64,000 nucleotides of DNA from an uncultured Victivallis sp. (GTDB lineage: Bacteria; Verrucomicrobiota; Lentisphaeria; Victivallales; Victivallaceae). Within the stretch, counting starts at the first letter, position 1. Each line of letters begins with the position of its first letter. The DNA lies in NCBI GenBank assembly GCA_944389895.1, contig CALXOA010000027.1, positions 1 through 64,000 of the forward strand, given 5' to 3'. The notes beneath the pieces were generated by a model, which did no database searches, had not been told where the DNA came from, and worked only from the letters and a program-made list of their open reading frames with translations. A program made the position numbers and the translations under genes. Shown one piece after another: positions 26,175 through 35,307 of this stretch.

Positions 26175-27872
26175 TCAGGTGTAACGCACCACCTCGTCAA
26201 CGGTTGTCTCTCCATGGAAAATCGCCTGGAGCCCGTCTTCACGCAGGGTACGCATTCCGAGCTCCCGCGCTTTTTCACGCAACACATTCATCGGGGCACC
26301 GGCGTAAATCAGCTCGCGGATCTGAGCATTGGCCACCAGCAGTTCGGTCAACGCCTTCCGTCCTTTGTAACCGGTATTGTTGCAGATGGCACAGCCTTTT
26401 CCGTAGCAGAACTGCCGGTCGCCGACCACAGAACGATCGATGCCGAGCCGGTCGAGATCCTCCTCGGTCGGGGTGTAATAGGTACGGCAGTTCTTACAGA
26501 CCCGGCGAATCAGACGCTGCGCCAGAATCCCTGCCAGCGAAGAGCAGATCAGAAACGGTTCGACCCCCATATCCACCAGACGGGTGATCGTACTGGCCGC
26601 ATCGTTGGTATGCAATGTGCTGAATACAAAGTGACCGGTCAGAGATGCCTCGATCGCAATCTGCGCCGTCTCGAAGTCACGGATCTCTCCGACCAGAATC
26701 CGGTCGGGGTCCTGCCGCAGAAACGCACGCAGCGCCCGCTGGAAGGTCATGCCGACCGCGTCGTTGATCGGAACCTGCATGATGCCTTCAATGTCGTACT
26801 CGACCGGGTCCTCGGCAGTCAGCAACTTGTCCTCTGGACTGTTCACCTCACCCAGCGCCGAATAGAGCGTCGTGGTCTTACCAGACCCCGTCGGCCCGGT
26901 CACCAGCAGAATACCGTTGGGCAGATGAATCAACTCACGGATCTTTTCAAGCACATCCTCGCCGATACCGAGCGAATCGAGCTGAAGATTCACCACCGAC
27001 CGGTCGAGCACGCGGAGCACCACCGATTCGCCGTAGCTGGTCGGGAGGCACGAAACACGCAAATCCACCGGCTTGCCGCCGACCTTGAGTTCAATACGGC
27101 CGTCCTGCGGGCGCCGCCGCTCGGAGATGTTCAACCCGGAGATGATCTTCACCCGGCTGATCACCGGTTGCGCCAGACTCTTCGGCGGCGGCGGCATCTC
27201 ATAGAGCGCCCCATCCACCCGGTAACGGATCCGGAAGTTCTTCTCGAACGGCTCGAAGTGAATGTCCGACGCCTTGTCGCGAATCGCCTGCTGCATCACC
27301 ACATCCACGAACTTGACGATCGGGGCGTCGTTGGCACGCTCCTCATCGGTCAGGTCGCGCATCTTCTCCTCATCGTCCGCCATCGGACCGATCTCCGTCA
27401 GGATGTCCGTCAGCGAATCGATCTTCTCCGGATAGTACTTGTCAAGCTCGAAATCAAATAAATCAGGATCGACCACCACCGGCAGAATATCGTGACCGAC
27501 AATGAAACGAAGCGATTCAACACTCTGATAATCCAGCGGGGCACGCATCGCCAGATGGAGCACCCCCTCCTCAATGCGCACCGGAATGATGCCGTAACCA
27601 CGCGCCGTATTGACATCGAGAATCGCGATCAGCTCCCGCGGCAGATCCTTGACCCGGGGATCCCAGACGTAGGAACCGAGATTGTCGGCCATCATCTGAA
27701 GCATCTCTTCCCGGGTGAAGATCCCGTAGTTGGCGATGATATCGATCACCGGCTTTCCGGAGCGCTCGTGCTCGTCGACGACCTCATGAAGCTGATCCTT
27801 GAGGCCGGGATTGGCGACGCCGCGCTCGTTCACCAGCAGATCTATTAAAGCGGAACTTTCAATATCGAGCAT
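26175..27872 (-). CDS. GspE/PilB-type secretion/pilus assembly ATPase (second of tandem pair)
   Basis: This 565-residue hexameric assembly ATPase has an N-terminal regulatory domain (about 1-150), then the core: Walker A GPTGSGKTTTLYSAL (about residue 323), Asp-box EDPVEYDIEGIMQV, Walker B region LRQDPDRILVGEIRD and His-box TLHTNDAAST. A zinc-binding four-Cys motif follows (CKNC and CAICNNTGYKGR). It starts 20 bp after the first ATPase and is followed by gspF. An assembly role is preferred over PilT-type retraction because the N-domain is present. Confidence 0.93.
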   Translation of the reverse strand: MLDIESSALIDLLVNERGVANPGLKDQLHEVVDEHERSGKPVIDIIANYGIFTREEMLQMMADNLGSYVWDPRVKDLPRELIAILDVNTARGYGIIPVRIEEGVLHLAMRAPLDYQSVESLRFIVGHDILPVVVDPDLFDFELDKYYPEKIDSLTDILTEIGPMADDEEKMRDLTDEERANDAPIVKFVDVVMQQAIRDKASDIHFEPFEKNFRIRYRVDGALYEMPPPPKSLAQPVISRVKIISGLNISERRRPQDGRIELKVGGKPVDLRVSCLPTSYGESVVLRVLDRSVVNLQLDSLGIGEDVLEKIRELIHLPNGILLVTGPTGSGKTTTLYSALGEVNSPEDKLLTAEDPVEYDIEGIMQVPINDAVGMTFQRALRAFLRQDPDRILVGEIRDFETAQIAIEASLTGHFVFSTLHTNDAASTITRLVDMGVEPFLICSSLAGILAQRLIRRVCKNCRTYYTPTEEDLDRLGIDRSVVGDRQFCYGKGCAICNNTGYKGRKALTELLVANAQIRELIYAGAPMNVLREKARELGMRTLREDGLQAIFHGETTVDEVVRYT

Positions 27873-27892
27873 TTTCCCCTGTCCCCGACGAC

Positions 27893-29605
27893 TTAATTTT
27901 CATCCATCAACGTCACGAAAATCACCTCTTCCAGCGTGGAAATCCCCGCCTCCGCCTTGCGCATCGCATCGTCGCGCAGCGAACGCATACCGGCCCGGCG
28001 GGCACCTTCGCGGATCACTCCGGAGGGTTCATTCGCAAAGATCAACTTGCCGATCTCCTCAGTCACCAGGAAGATCTCATAGATGCCGATACGCCCCTTG
28101 TATCCGGTACGTCCGCACTTCGAACACCCGACCCCCTTGTAGAACTGATGGTTGGCCAGATATTCAGGCGTCAGGCGGAGCATTTTGATCTCCTGCGCAT
28201 TCGGCGTGTAAGGCTGCTTACATTCCGGGCAGATCCGGCGGAGCAGCCGCTGCGCCATCACCGCACGCAATGCGGTTGCCACCAGAAACGGCTTCACCCC
28301 CATATCCACCAGACGGGCGATCGCACCCGGTGCGTCATTGGTATGCAGCGTGCTGAACACCAGGTGACCGGTCAACGCCGCATTGATCGCGATATCTGCG
28401 GTTTCAAGGTCGCGGATCTCACCGATCATGATGATGTTCGGCGCCTGGCGGAGCATTGACCGCAGTGCCGCGGCGAAAGTCATGTCGACATGCCGGTCGA
28501 CCTGCACCTGGTTGATTCCGGCGAGCTGGTATTCGATCGGGTCTTCCACGGTGATGATCTTGCGGCTCGGCGAATTGATCGTGTTCAGAAAGGCGTAGAG
28601 CGACGTGGTCTTGCCCGACCCTGTCGGGCCGGTCACCAGGAAAATACCGTCCGGCAAACCGATGATTTTGGTGACGATCTCGAGGTCATCCGCGTAAAAG
28701 CCGAGTTTCGGAATGTCAAGCTGGATACTCGCCTTGTCGAGAATACGCATCACGATGCTTTCGCCGTGAGTGGTCGGAATCGACGACACGCGCAGGTCGA
28801 TGTCCTTGTCCCCGGTGGAGAGCTGGATACGACCATCCTGCGGGATCCGTTTTTCCGTGATGTCAAGTTTCGACATGATCTTGACACGGCTGGTGAAGTT
28901 CGCCTGGAGGTACTTCGGCGGTCCTTCCACCTCACGCAGGGCACCATCGACCCGGTAACGGACGCGGTAGCGTTTCTCCATCGGCTCAAGGTGAATATCC
29001 GACGCCTTCATCCGGTAGGCATCGAGAATCAGCTGGGTCACAAGACGGATGATCGGGGCATCGTCATCGAGTTCACTGCCGTCGTCATCCTCCGGCTTCT
29101 GACCGTTGACAAGCTCGGTGTCGGAAGTATCCGCCCCCTCGATGAACTGATTCATCTGCTCCACATCGGTGGTATAATATTTCGTGATCACTTCCTGAAT
29201 CTGAGATTCCGGAGCGATCACGGCGTCGACATCCCCGCCGAGAATGTAACGCAGCGTATCGAGCGTGGCGACATCGGTCGGGTCGCTCATCGCGATGGTC
29301 AGGATATTGTCATGCTTCATCACCGGCACGACGTTATAGTGCTGGACCGTCTCGGCGTTCATCGTCTCAAGCACTTCCTTCGGGATCTCGTAATTGTGCA
29401 GATCGAGCACTTCCATGCCGTACTGCTGCGCGAGCATCGTCAGAAGTTCATTATCCTGAACCACGCCATCCTGAATCAGCGCGTCGACCGCGTCGATCAA
29501 CCCTTCGCTGGCATCGGCTTTCCGCCGCGCTTCGGCGACCTGCTCCGGCGTAACCATTCCGTACTCGCCGAGCAGCTTGAGCACATATTCCGTATCTCTG
29601 GCCAA
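27893..29605 (-). CDS. GspE/PilB-type secretion/pilus assembly ATPase (first of tandem pair)
   Basis: This is a 570-residue paralogue of the next gene, with the same layout: N-terminal MshEN-like domain (LLGEYGMVTPEQVAEARRK), Walker A GPTGSGKTTSLYAF, Asp-box EDPIEYQLAGINQV, His-box TLHTNDAPGA and zinc Cys pairs CPEC and CSKC. The segment before Walker B reads LRQAPNIIMIGEIRD, replacing two acidic residues common in the family. No ATG fits; I chose the TTG at 29605, seven nt after GAGGGG. Another in-frame TTG lies at 29677. It probably starts the gspE-gspE-gspF operon. Confidence 0.9.
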   Translation of the reverse strand: MARDTEYVLKLLGEYGMVTPEQVAEARRKADASEGLIDAVDALIQDGVVQDNELLTMLAQQYGMEVLDLHNYEIPKEVLETMNAETVQHYNVVPVMKHDNILTIAMSDPTDVATLDTLRYILGGDVDAVIAPESQIQEVITKYYTTDVEQMNQFIEGADTSDTELVNGQKPEDDDGSELDDDAPIIRLVTQLILDAYRMKASDIHLEPMEKRYRVRYRVDGALREVEGPPKYLQANFTSRVKIMSKLDITEKRIPQDGRIQLSTGDKDIDLRVSSIPTTHGESIVMRILDKASIQLDIPKLGFYADDLEIVTKIIGLPDGIFLVTGPTGSGKTTSLYAFLNTINSPSRKIITVEDPIEYQLAGINQVQVDRHVDMTFAAALRSMLRQAPNIIMIGEIRDLETADIAINAALTGHLVFSTLHTNDAPGAIARLVDMGVKPFLVATALRAVMAQRLLRRICPECKQPYTPNAQEIKMLRLTPEYLANHQFYKGVGCSKCGRTGYKGRIGIYEIFLVTEEIGKLIFANEPSGVIREGARRAGMRSLRDDAMRKAEAGISTLEEVIFVTLMDEN

Positions 29606-29717
29606 GGTGCACCCCTCAAAAATGGCGGCGGCGAAACCGGAAAACGCCGTGGACGCCGGTTGGAATAACAGGTACAAAAACTTTTTCTTGAAAACTTAAC
29701 GCATCGGAAGTCAAAAA

Positions 29718-30920
29718 TCAAGCGATCGTGACGATATCCGACACGATTTTTTCAATGACACCACCGTAATCGGGGATTTTAAGCTCTTCGGCCTCGGCCA
29801 ATCCCACCGGAACGGCGGTGGAAGGAGAGGACGGAGCGAAAACCGTACAGCTGTCCGGCACCTGAACACTGGAAAGCTCCATCGTGCCGATCTCCTCCGC
29901 GATCCGGATCGCCTCCATCTTGTCGGCACCGACCAGCGGACGAAGCACCAGAATCGTCACCGCCCGGTTGATCGTATTCAGGTTGGCGATGGTCTGACTG
30001 GCGACCTGCCCGACCGCCTCCCCGGTCACCAGAGCGCGACAATCGCTCCTCCGGGCCACCTGCTCGGCGATCCGCAACATCGCCCGGCGGTAGAGTACGG
30101 TACGCATTCTCTCGTTGCAGTGGTCGCGGATCAGTTTCTGCAGCGGCGCAAGGTTGCACACATGAAGCCGGCCGCTGATCTGAAACCGGTTGAGATGCGC
30201 GGCAATTCCGCGGACCTTGTCCACCGTTTCCGGCGGCGTGTAGGGCGCACTGTGAAATGTGATGTAATCGGTCGGACAACCGCGCTTCATCACCATCCAC
30301 GCCGCAACCGGCGAATCGATTCCGCCCGACAGAAGCGTCAACACCCGCGGATTGCTGCCGACCGGCAGACCGCCGGGCGCCGGGTAACGATCAAAATAGA
30401 GCGCGATGAACTCATCGCGCACCTCGCAGCCGAGGGTGACTTCCGCATTCCCGAGATCGATCCGGAACCGGTCGTCTCCGTAGAGCTTTGCAATCGAGGT
30501 GACCAGGTCGATTTCAATCTCCTGCGAGCGCAGCGGGAAACGTTTGTTGCTGCGTCGCGCACGTACCCGGAAAGTCACCTGAGGCTGTTTCGCGAAGATC
30601 GGGTCAAACACCGCCGGAGCCAGCCGCAACGCGGCCTCCCGCACCCGGTCCATATCGACCGGAAGCCGGACCGCCGGAGAGAACGACTCCAGCCCGAATG
30701 CCCGCGCGAGGCACGGCCGGATCGCCTGAAGCTCGGCGGCGGAAAATTCGCCCTCGTCGATCCGGTTGACCCAGACCCGGCCGCGAACACGGTGAACACG
30801 GCAGACACCGACATCGCGCAGCAGATGCCGGATGTTCTCCACCAGACAGCGTTCGAACATATTGCGGTTATTGCCCTTGGTGGCGATTTCGTGATAGCGG
30901 CAGATGATGCAGTTGTACAT
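29718..30920 (-). CDS. thiI: tRNA 4-thiouridine synthase ThiI
   Basis: This 400-residue enzyme activates U8 of tRNA by adenylation for sulfur insertion and may also supply sulfur to thiamine. It has an N-terminal ferredoxin-like/THUMP region (YHEIATKGNNRNMFERCL) and a PP-loop domain with LLSGGIDSPVAAWMVMKRG near residue 195. RALVTGEAVGQVASQT is also typical. There is no C-terminal rhodanese domain, so sulfur would come through another carrier, as in many anaerobes. It is divergent from rsmE and lies 112 bp upstream of the ATPase pair on the same strand. Confidence 0.95.
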   Translation of the reverse strand: MYNCIICRYHEIATKGNNRNMFERCLVENIRHLLRDVGVCRVHRVRGRVWVNRIDEGEFSAAELQAIRPCLARAFGLESFSPAVRLPVDMDRVREAALRLAPAVFDPIFAKQPQVTFRVRARRSNKRFPLRSQEIEIDLVTSIAKLYGDDRFRIDLGNAEVTLGCEVRDEFIALYFDRYPAPGGLPVGSNPRVLTLLSGGIDSPVAAWMVMKRGCPTDYITFHSAPYTPPETVDKVRGIAAHLNRFQISGRLHVCNLAPLQKLIRDHCNERMRTVLYRRAMLRIAEQVARRSDCRALVTGEAVGQVASQTIANLNTINRAVTILVLRPLVGADKMEAIRIAEEIGTMELSSVQVPDSCTVFAPSSPSTAVPVGLAEAEELKIPDYGGVIEKIVSDIVTIA

Positions 30921-30987
30921 GATTTCCCGTAAAGCTGTGATGTTTGCTCAAAAGTAACCCCAAAACCGATAAAATTCAAATCTCAAA

Positions 30988-31016
30988 TTGATTTTTGAAC
31001 GAATCCGCAGTAAGTT
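30988..31016 (+). promoter_or_regulatory. Promoter for rsmE operon
   Basis: TTGATT (30988-30993), a 17-bp spacer and TAAGTT (31011-31016) lie in the 142-bp divergent gap between thiI and rsmE. The predicted leader is about 40 nt. Confidence 0.45.
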
Positions 31017-31062
31017 AAGTGGGGAAATCCGCAACCCGTTTTCACGGAACAACGAGAGAAAC

Positions 31063-31767
31063 ATGCACAGCTTTTTCTGCAGATTCGACACCGCGCCCGG
31101 CGGGTTCGTCCGCCTGTCGCGCAACGAAGAGGATCACCTCTTCAGGACGCTGCGGGCCAGATCCGGCGATGAGGTGGAGCTGCTCGATGGGAACGGGGGG
31201 GTGGCCCGAGCCAGGGTGCGTCCCGACCGGGCCCTGGAACTGCTCGAGCTGCATCGCGTTCCGGAACCGGAGTCCCGGCTGCTCCTCTGTACCGCGGTTC
31301 CCCGCCGGGCGAAATTTGACGTGCTGCTCAAGCAGGCAGCCGAACTCGGAGTGCGGGAAATTCGCCTGATCGAGTGCGAGCGTTCAGTGGCCCGCCCCGA
31401 GGGAAGCGACCGCTGGCAGACACTTCTTCAGGAGGGGTGCAAACAATCCGGCAATCCTTTCCTGCCGGAGATCTTCCCGCCGGTCAGGCTCGGGGCAGAG
31501 CTGGATCGCCTGCGGAACGTCGGCGCACTCATCTGCTTCGGAGCGGTCAGACCGGGTGACGCGGTTCCGGCGGGAAAATTCCGGGAGGCCGCAACCTATG
31601 CCTGGCTGGTAGGCCCGGAAGGAGGTTTTACCCCCTCCGAGGAGGAGCAGATGCTCGCGGCCGGAGCCGTCGGCGTCAATCTGGGGCCTTACGTGCTGCG
31701 CCTTGAAACCGCCGCGGTCTGCGGACTTGCCGTATTGCGGCAGAGGATGATGGAGGCGGAACGATGA
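31063..31767 (+). CDS. rsmE: 16S rRNA m3U1498 methyltransferase RsmE
   Basis: RsmE methylates N3 of U1498 in 16S rRNA. The 234-residue protein has a PUA-like N-domain (LSRNEEDHLFRTLRARSGDE) and a SPOUT knot domain. Signatures are KFDVLLKQAAELGVREI, LVGPEGGFTPSEEE and the C-terminal knot LGPYVLRLETAAVCGL. The ATG at 31063 is the first Met matching the family start. The stop overlaps the next gene by 4 bp (ATGA). Confidence 0.95.
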   Translation: MHSFFCRFDTAPGGFVRLSRNEEDHLFRTLRARSGDEVELLDGNGGVARARVRPDRALELLELHRVPEPESRLLLCTAVPRRAKFDVLLKQAAELGVREIRLIECERSVARPEGSDRWQTLLQEGCKQSGNPFLPEIFPPVRLGAELDRLRNVGALICFGAVRPGDAVPAGKFREAATYAWLVGPEGGFTPSEEEQMLAAGAVGVNLGPYVLRLETAAVCGLAVLRQRMMEAER

Positions 31768-32456
31768 GAGCATTTTTTCTGTTTCCCGTGCTGCTCTGGC
31801 TGGCCGCCGGTTGCGGAGACGGCGATATCCACCGGAATCCGTTGATGCTCAAGGGAGACCGTTATCGCTCCGAAGGAAATCCGGAACTGGCCGAGAAGTT
31901 CTATCGCAGGTTGGTTGAACGGAAACCGGATTCCGGACCGGCCCGGCTCGCGCTGGCGACTCTTTATGATGAGGCACTCGACAACCCGGCGGCAGCACTC
32001 TATATGTATGATGAATTTCTGCGTCTGGAACCGGACTCCCCGGACCGGCCGGCTGTCGAAGGGTATCGCCGGATGGCTGCCGCCAAGCTGCGCCGGAAAC
32101 TGGCCTACGAGGTACTGCCGACGCCGCCGGCCGACCAGCTGGAAGAGTTGCGCGCGGAAAATGAGGCGATGCGTCGCCAGCTTGCTTTCCAGAAGCGTTA
32201 CATTCTCGAGCAGCAGAAACGACTCGACGCACTCTCCGCGGCGGCGAACGCCCCGCGTCAGACCCCCCGCCGGCAGGAATCGGGCCCGGGAGAAGAACGA
32301 TTCTATACGGTGCGTTCCGGGGATACCCCCGGGGAAATCGCCCGCCGTTTCTACGGTTCCGCCGCGGAGTACCGCCGGATTTTGAAAGCGAACAATCTGA
32401 CCGATTCGACCGGTCTCCGGATCGGGCAGAAACTGAAAATTCCACCTATTGAATAG
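31764..32456 (+). CDS. Lipoprotein with TPR-like, coiled-coil and C-terminal LysM domains
   Basis: This 230-residue envelope protein has a lipoprotein signal (MRAFFLFPVLLWLAAGC, Cys17), a TPR-like helical part (RSEGNPELAEKFYRRLVER) and a predicted coiled coil (LEELRAENEAMRRQLAF). The C-terminal LysM domain begins FYTVRSGDTPGEIARRFYG and should bind peptidoglycan. It probably tethers something to the cell wall from the outer or inner membrane. It is translationally coupled to rsmE and followed 24 bp later by another lipoprotein gene. Confidence 0.85.
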   Translation: MRAFFLFPVLLWLAAGCGDGDIHRNPLMLKGDRYRSEGNPELAEKFYRRLVERKPDSGPARLALATLYDEALDNPAAALYMYDEFLRLEPDSPDRPAVEGYRRMAAAKLRRKLAYEVLPTPPADQLEELRAENEAMRRQLAFQKRYILEQQKRLDALSAAANAPRQTPRRQESGPGEERFYTVRSGDTPGEIARRFYGSAAEYRRILKANNLTDSTGLRIGQKLKIPPIE

Positions 32457-32480
32457 TCCATGGAGGAAGGAAAAAATACG

Positions 32481-33050
32481 ATGAAACTTCTTTTTTTCCG
32501 TCCGGCGGTCACGGCATTGCTCCCGCTGCTGGCGGCCGGCTGCGCCCTGTTCGGAACCGGTTACACGGAGCCGAATGATTTCGACCTCGCCGCCCCGTCC
32601 GCGACGGATGTCGCGCCGACCACGGAACCGGTCAGGTTCGGCGTGTTCCGGAATCTCTCCGGCTCCGACCGCCGTTTTCTGGTCCGTCTGGAAGGGGACC
32701 GGATGCAGACCGATGAGTACAACCGCTGGCTTCTCGTGCCGGAACTGCTGCTGGAACGGCGGTTCCGCGCCGAGCTGCCGCTGCCCGAAACATTTGCGGC
32801 CGACACGCCGGAAATCAGGCTCGACTGTGCCATCTACCGTTTCGAATTTGATCGGGTCCGGCAACAGGCCGTCCTCGAACTCACCCTGACCGCCCGGACG
32901 AGAGGACACGACCGTCACCGGCAACTGCGGTTCGAAGTCCCGATCGACGGCGACACGCCGGAGGCCGCCGTCGGTGCGATGTCGGCAGCGGCCGCACGAG
33001 CGGCGACGGCCGCACGACAACTTGTTGAAACCGCCGCACGCGCCCGGTAA
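32481..33050 (+). CDS. Lipoprotein, possibly PqiC/ABC-transport auxiliary family
   Basis: This 189-residue protein has a lipobox LLPLLAAGC. The mature part has a YLxxR-like region (RRFLVRLEGDRMQTDEYNRW), then LLLERRFRAELPLPET and a helical Ala-rich end. This pattern resembles ABC-type transport auxiliary lipoproteins (PqiC/YmbA class), which assist lipid or solute transport between membranes. Similarity is modest and no ABC transporter genes are beside it. GGAGGAAGG precedes the ATG at 32481. Confidence 0.65.
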   Translation: MKLLFFRPAVTALLPLLAAGCALFGTGYTEPNDFDLAAPSATDVAPTTEPVRFGVFRNLSGSDRRFLVRLEGDRMQTDEYNRWLLVPELLLERRFRAELPLPETFAADTPEIRLDCAIYRFEFDRVRQQAVLELTLTARTRGHDRHRQLRFEVPIDGDTPEAAVGAMSAAAARAATAARQLVETAARAR

Positions 33051-33084
33051 GTACTGCGATTTTCCGAGAGAGGAGAGGTGGATC

Positions 33085-34473
33085 ATGGAGGATCATAAAC
33101 CGGCCATCCTGATCGTGGATGACGAACACAACACACGCGAAGCGATGGCGCGTTATCTGAAAACCCGTTTTGCCGTGGAAACCGCCGCAGACGGCGAAGC
33201 GGCCATCGACCTGCTGAAACACCGCAACTTCGATCTCGTGCTGACCGATCTGCGTATGCCGGGAGCCGACGGAATGAGCGTTCTGGAAGCCGCCCGCAGC
33301 AAAGCCAATCGGCCGCCGTGCATTCTGTTGACGGCGTATGGGTCCATCGACACCGCCGTAGCGGCGGTCAAGAAGGGGGCGTTCGATTTCGTCACGAAGC
33401 CGGTGAAACTCGACAAACTCGAGGAGGTGATCGACGCCGCACTCGCTTCACGGGGGGAGAGCGGCAGAGAAGCGGACAACGCGTCCCGGGAATCCGAATC
33501 CACCCCGGAGACAACACCTCCGGCCCCGGCGGGAATCGTGCTGCCCGAACGGGGAGAAAACGATCCGATGGCCAGAGTGATGGCCATCGTCGATACCGTC
33601 GCACCGAGCCGTTCCACCGTACTGCTCTCCGGGGAATCCGGTACCGGTAAGGAGGTCGTGGCCAGAATGATTCACGACCGGAGCGGTCGTACCGGCTATT
33701 TTGTGCCGGTCCACTGTGCCGCGCTGACCGCCACGCTGCTGGAGAGCGAACTTTTCGGTTATGAGAAGGGGGCTTTCACCGGTGCTGTCGAACGCAGAAA
33801 AGGACGCTTCGAACTCGCCGACCACGGAACCATCTTTCTCGATGAGATCGGGGAGATCGATCCGGCCACCCAGGTCAAGCTGTTGCGCGTACTCGAAAAT
33901 CGTTCTTTTGAACGCGTCGGCGGCACGGAAACCATCAAGGTGGATGTCCGCCTCGTGGCGGCGACCAACCGCGACCTGCGCCGGATGGTGGAAGAAAAGA
34001 CCTTCCGGGAGGACCTCTTCTACCGGCTCTCCGTGGTCAACCTCGAGCTGCCGCCCCTGCGCGAACGCAAGGCGGAAATTCCGCGCCTCGTCGATACCTT
34101 CATCGCCGAATTTGCCGGGGAAAACCAGCGCAGGATCGACGGCATCTCGAAGGAGGCCCTGAACCGGCTTCTCGACTATCCGTGGCCGGGCAACATCCGC
34201 GAGCTGCGCAACTGTATCGAATGCATGGTTGTGCTTGCCCCGGGGCCGCGGCTGGAACTTTCCGACCTGCCGGACAACATCCGCAATGCAGCCTCCGCCC
34301 CGGCTTCCGCTCCCCGGCAGGAGACGGTCGGCACTCTCGAGGCGACCGAAATGGAACTGATCGAGAAGGCCCTGGCGGAGTGCAACGGCAACCGCACCCG
34401 GGCCGCGCAACTTCTCGGAATCAGCCGCCGCACGCTTCACCGACGCCTCGCCGAGTACCGGAAAGAAAAGTGA
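33085..34473 (+). CDS. NtrC-family sigma54-dependent response regulator
   Basis: This 462-residue protein has three domains. The receiver (1-120) has acidic pocket Asp12/Asp13 and phospho-acceptor Asp55 in LVLTDLRMPG. The AAA+ sigma54-activation domain (about 155-390) has Walker A GESGTGKE, the sigma54 contact loop GAFTGA at 229-234 and Walker B IFLDEIGEID. The C-terminal Fis-type helix-turn-helix has RAAQLLGISRRTLHRRL. No sensor kinase gene is adjacent, so the partner is unknown. AGGAGAGG precedes the ATG at 33085. It ends in a hairpin shared with the convergent pseudopilin gene. Confidence 0.95.
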   Translation: MEDHKPAILIVDDEHNTREAMARYLKTRFAVETAADGEAAIDLLKHRNFDLVLTDLRMPGADGMSVLEAARSKANRPPCILLTAYGSIDTAVAAVKKGAFDFVTKPVKLDKLEEVIDAALASRGESGREADNASRESESTPETTPPAPAGIVLPERGENDPMARVMAIVDTVAPSRSTVLLSGESGTGKEVVARMIHDRSGRTGYFVPVHCAALTATLLESELFGYEKGAFTGAVERRKGRFELADHGTIFLDEIGEIDPATQVKLLRVLENRSFERVGGTETIKVDVRLVAATNRDLRRMVEEKTFREDLFYRLSVVNLELPPLRERKAEIPRLVDTFIAEFAGENQRRIDGISKEALNRLLDYPWPGNIRELRNCIECMVVLAPGPRLELSDLPDNIRNAASAPASAPRQETVGTLEATEMELIEKALAECNGNRTRAAQLLGISRRTLHRRLAEYRKEK

Positions 34474-34497
34474 TGCCCGGAGAAATTCCGGGCATCA
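34471..34497. terminator. Bidirectional hairpin between NtrC-type gene and pseudopilin gene
   Basis: TGATGCCCGG and CCGGGCATCA form a perfect 10-bp stem around a 7-nt loop. It starts at the stop codon of the plus-strand gene. On the minus strand it is followed by CTTTTCTTTC, a fair U-tract, so it probably ends the pseudopilin transcript. On the plus strand no T-run follows. Confidence 0.55.
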
Positions 34498-34527
34498 CCA
34501 CCAACTGCCGTTTCCCAGATACGCCGG

Positions 34528-35232
34528 TCAGTCGAGATCACCCCACCGGCGCTTGTTCTCATCGGAACGCCCGGCGCCATGCAGATTGTTATAACCGGCA
34601 AGTTCGGCTTCCTGGAAATGGAGAACGCTGCCGTCGAGCATTCCGACGTTGCTGCCGTTGGAGTGGCCGTTCCAGAAGATCGGCGAGGAGGCGGAGCCAT
34701 CACCGATCGGACCGTAATGGGTCGTTGCATAGTTGAAACTGTGGAGCTCGTTAAGCCACCCCAGGTAGGCCTTCCCCCAGGTGTCCGAACGGTTCAACGC
34801 CACATTGAAACAGGGAAAGAAAAAACGGTTGGAGGCGGAACGGATCCGCCCCGACTTGATCGCGGCAAACTTACTGTTGATTCCATACGAGAGCGGCGTG
34901 GCATTCCACGCGGAGTTTTCCCGCTTGTCAAGCGGGCAATGGAAAGCCTCCCTGCTGTTGGCGTAATTCACGTACAGCGCACCGTGCCAGATATATTGAC
35001 TCGGCTGCGCGTTGTTCACCTCGTCGGTCCAGCGGGTACCCGGCGTGGTTCCATGGTCCCCCTGATACATCTGCGCCCCCTGGCCGATGGTCTTGAGATT
35101 CCCGACACACTTGGCCTGATACCCTTTCTCCCGGGCTTTGTTCAAAGCAGGAAGCAGCATTGCCGCCAGAATTGCGATGATTGCGATCACAACCAGCAAC
35201 TCGATCAAGGTAAAAGCACGCTCTTTCAACAT
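34528..35232 (-). CDS. Pseudopilin-like protein with prepilin N-terminus and H-x9-DG motif (copy 1)
   Basis: This 234-residue protein starts [15 protein letters not shown] with one long hydrophobic helix that keeps Glu5 of the mature form. The usual Gly before Phe is Ala. The helix leads into [17 protein letters not shown] and a globular C-domain that ends with [12 protein letters not shown], the H-x9-DG motif common in Planctomycetes/Verrucomicrobia/Lentisphaerae pseudopilins. It should be inserted in the inner membrane and assembled by a GspE/GspF machine. It is nearly a duplicate of the next gene upstream. GGAAGGGGG precedes the ATG at 35232. Confidence 0.88.
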   Translation of the reverse strand: MLKERAFTLIELLVVIAIIAILAAMLLPALNKAREKGYQAKCVGNLKTIGQGAQMYQGDHGTTPGTRWTDEVNNAQPSQYIWHGALYVNYANSREAFHCPLDKRENSAWNATPLSYGINSKFAAIKSGRIRSASNRFFFPCFNVALNRSDTWGKAYLGWLNELHSFNYATTHYGPIGDGSASSPIFWNGHSNGSNVGMLDGSVLHFQEAELAGYNNLHGAGRSDENKRRWGDLD

Positions 35233-35278
35233 ATGCCCCCTTCCTGAAAACATCGCTTCTGTGTTTGCCGATATTTAT

Positions 35279-35307
35279 ATTATGACAAATTTCAGATAAA
35301 AAAGCAA
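35279..35307 (-). promoter_or_regulatory. Promoter of pseudopilin copy 1
   Basis: On the minus strand TTGCTT (35307-35302), 17 bp and CATAAT (35284-35279) lie about 47 bp before the start codon. The same hexamers at the same spacing precede copy 2 (36476-36448), although spacer sequences differ. Selection for the promoter elements is therefore likely. Confidence 0.55.

Noticed and set aside
27893..29605. PilT-type retraction ATPase for the first tandem ATPase
   Set aside because: It has the N-terminal assembly-type domain and zinc-binding cysteines that PilT lacks, so GspE/PilB type is preferred.
31689..33086. 465-codon minus-strand frame across rsmE end, both lipoproteins and the regulator start
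   Set aside because: It crosses four well-supported plus-strand genes and has no recognisable domain.
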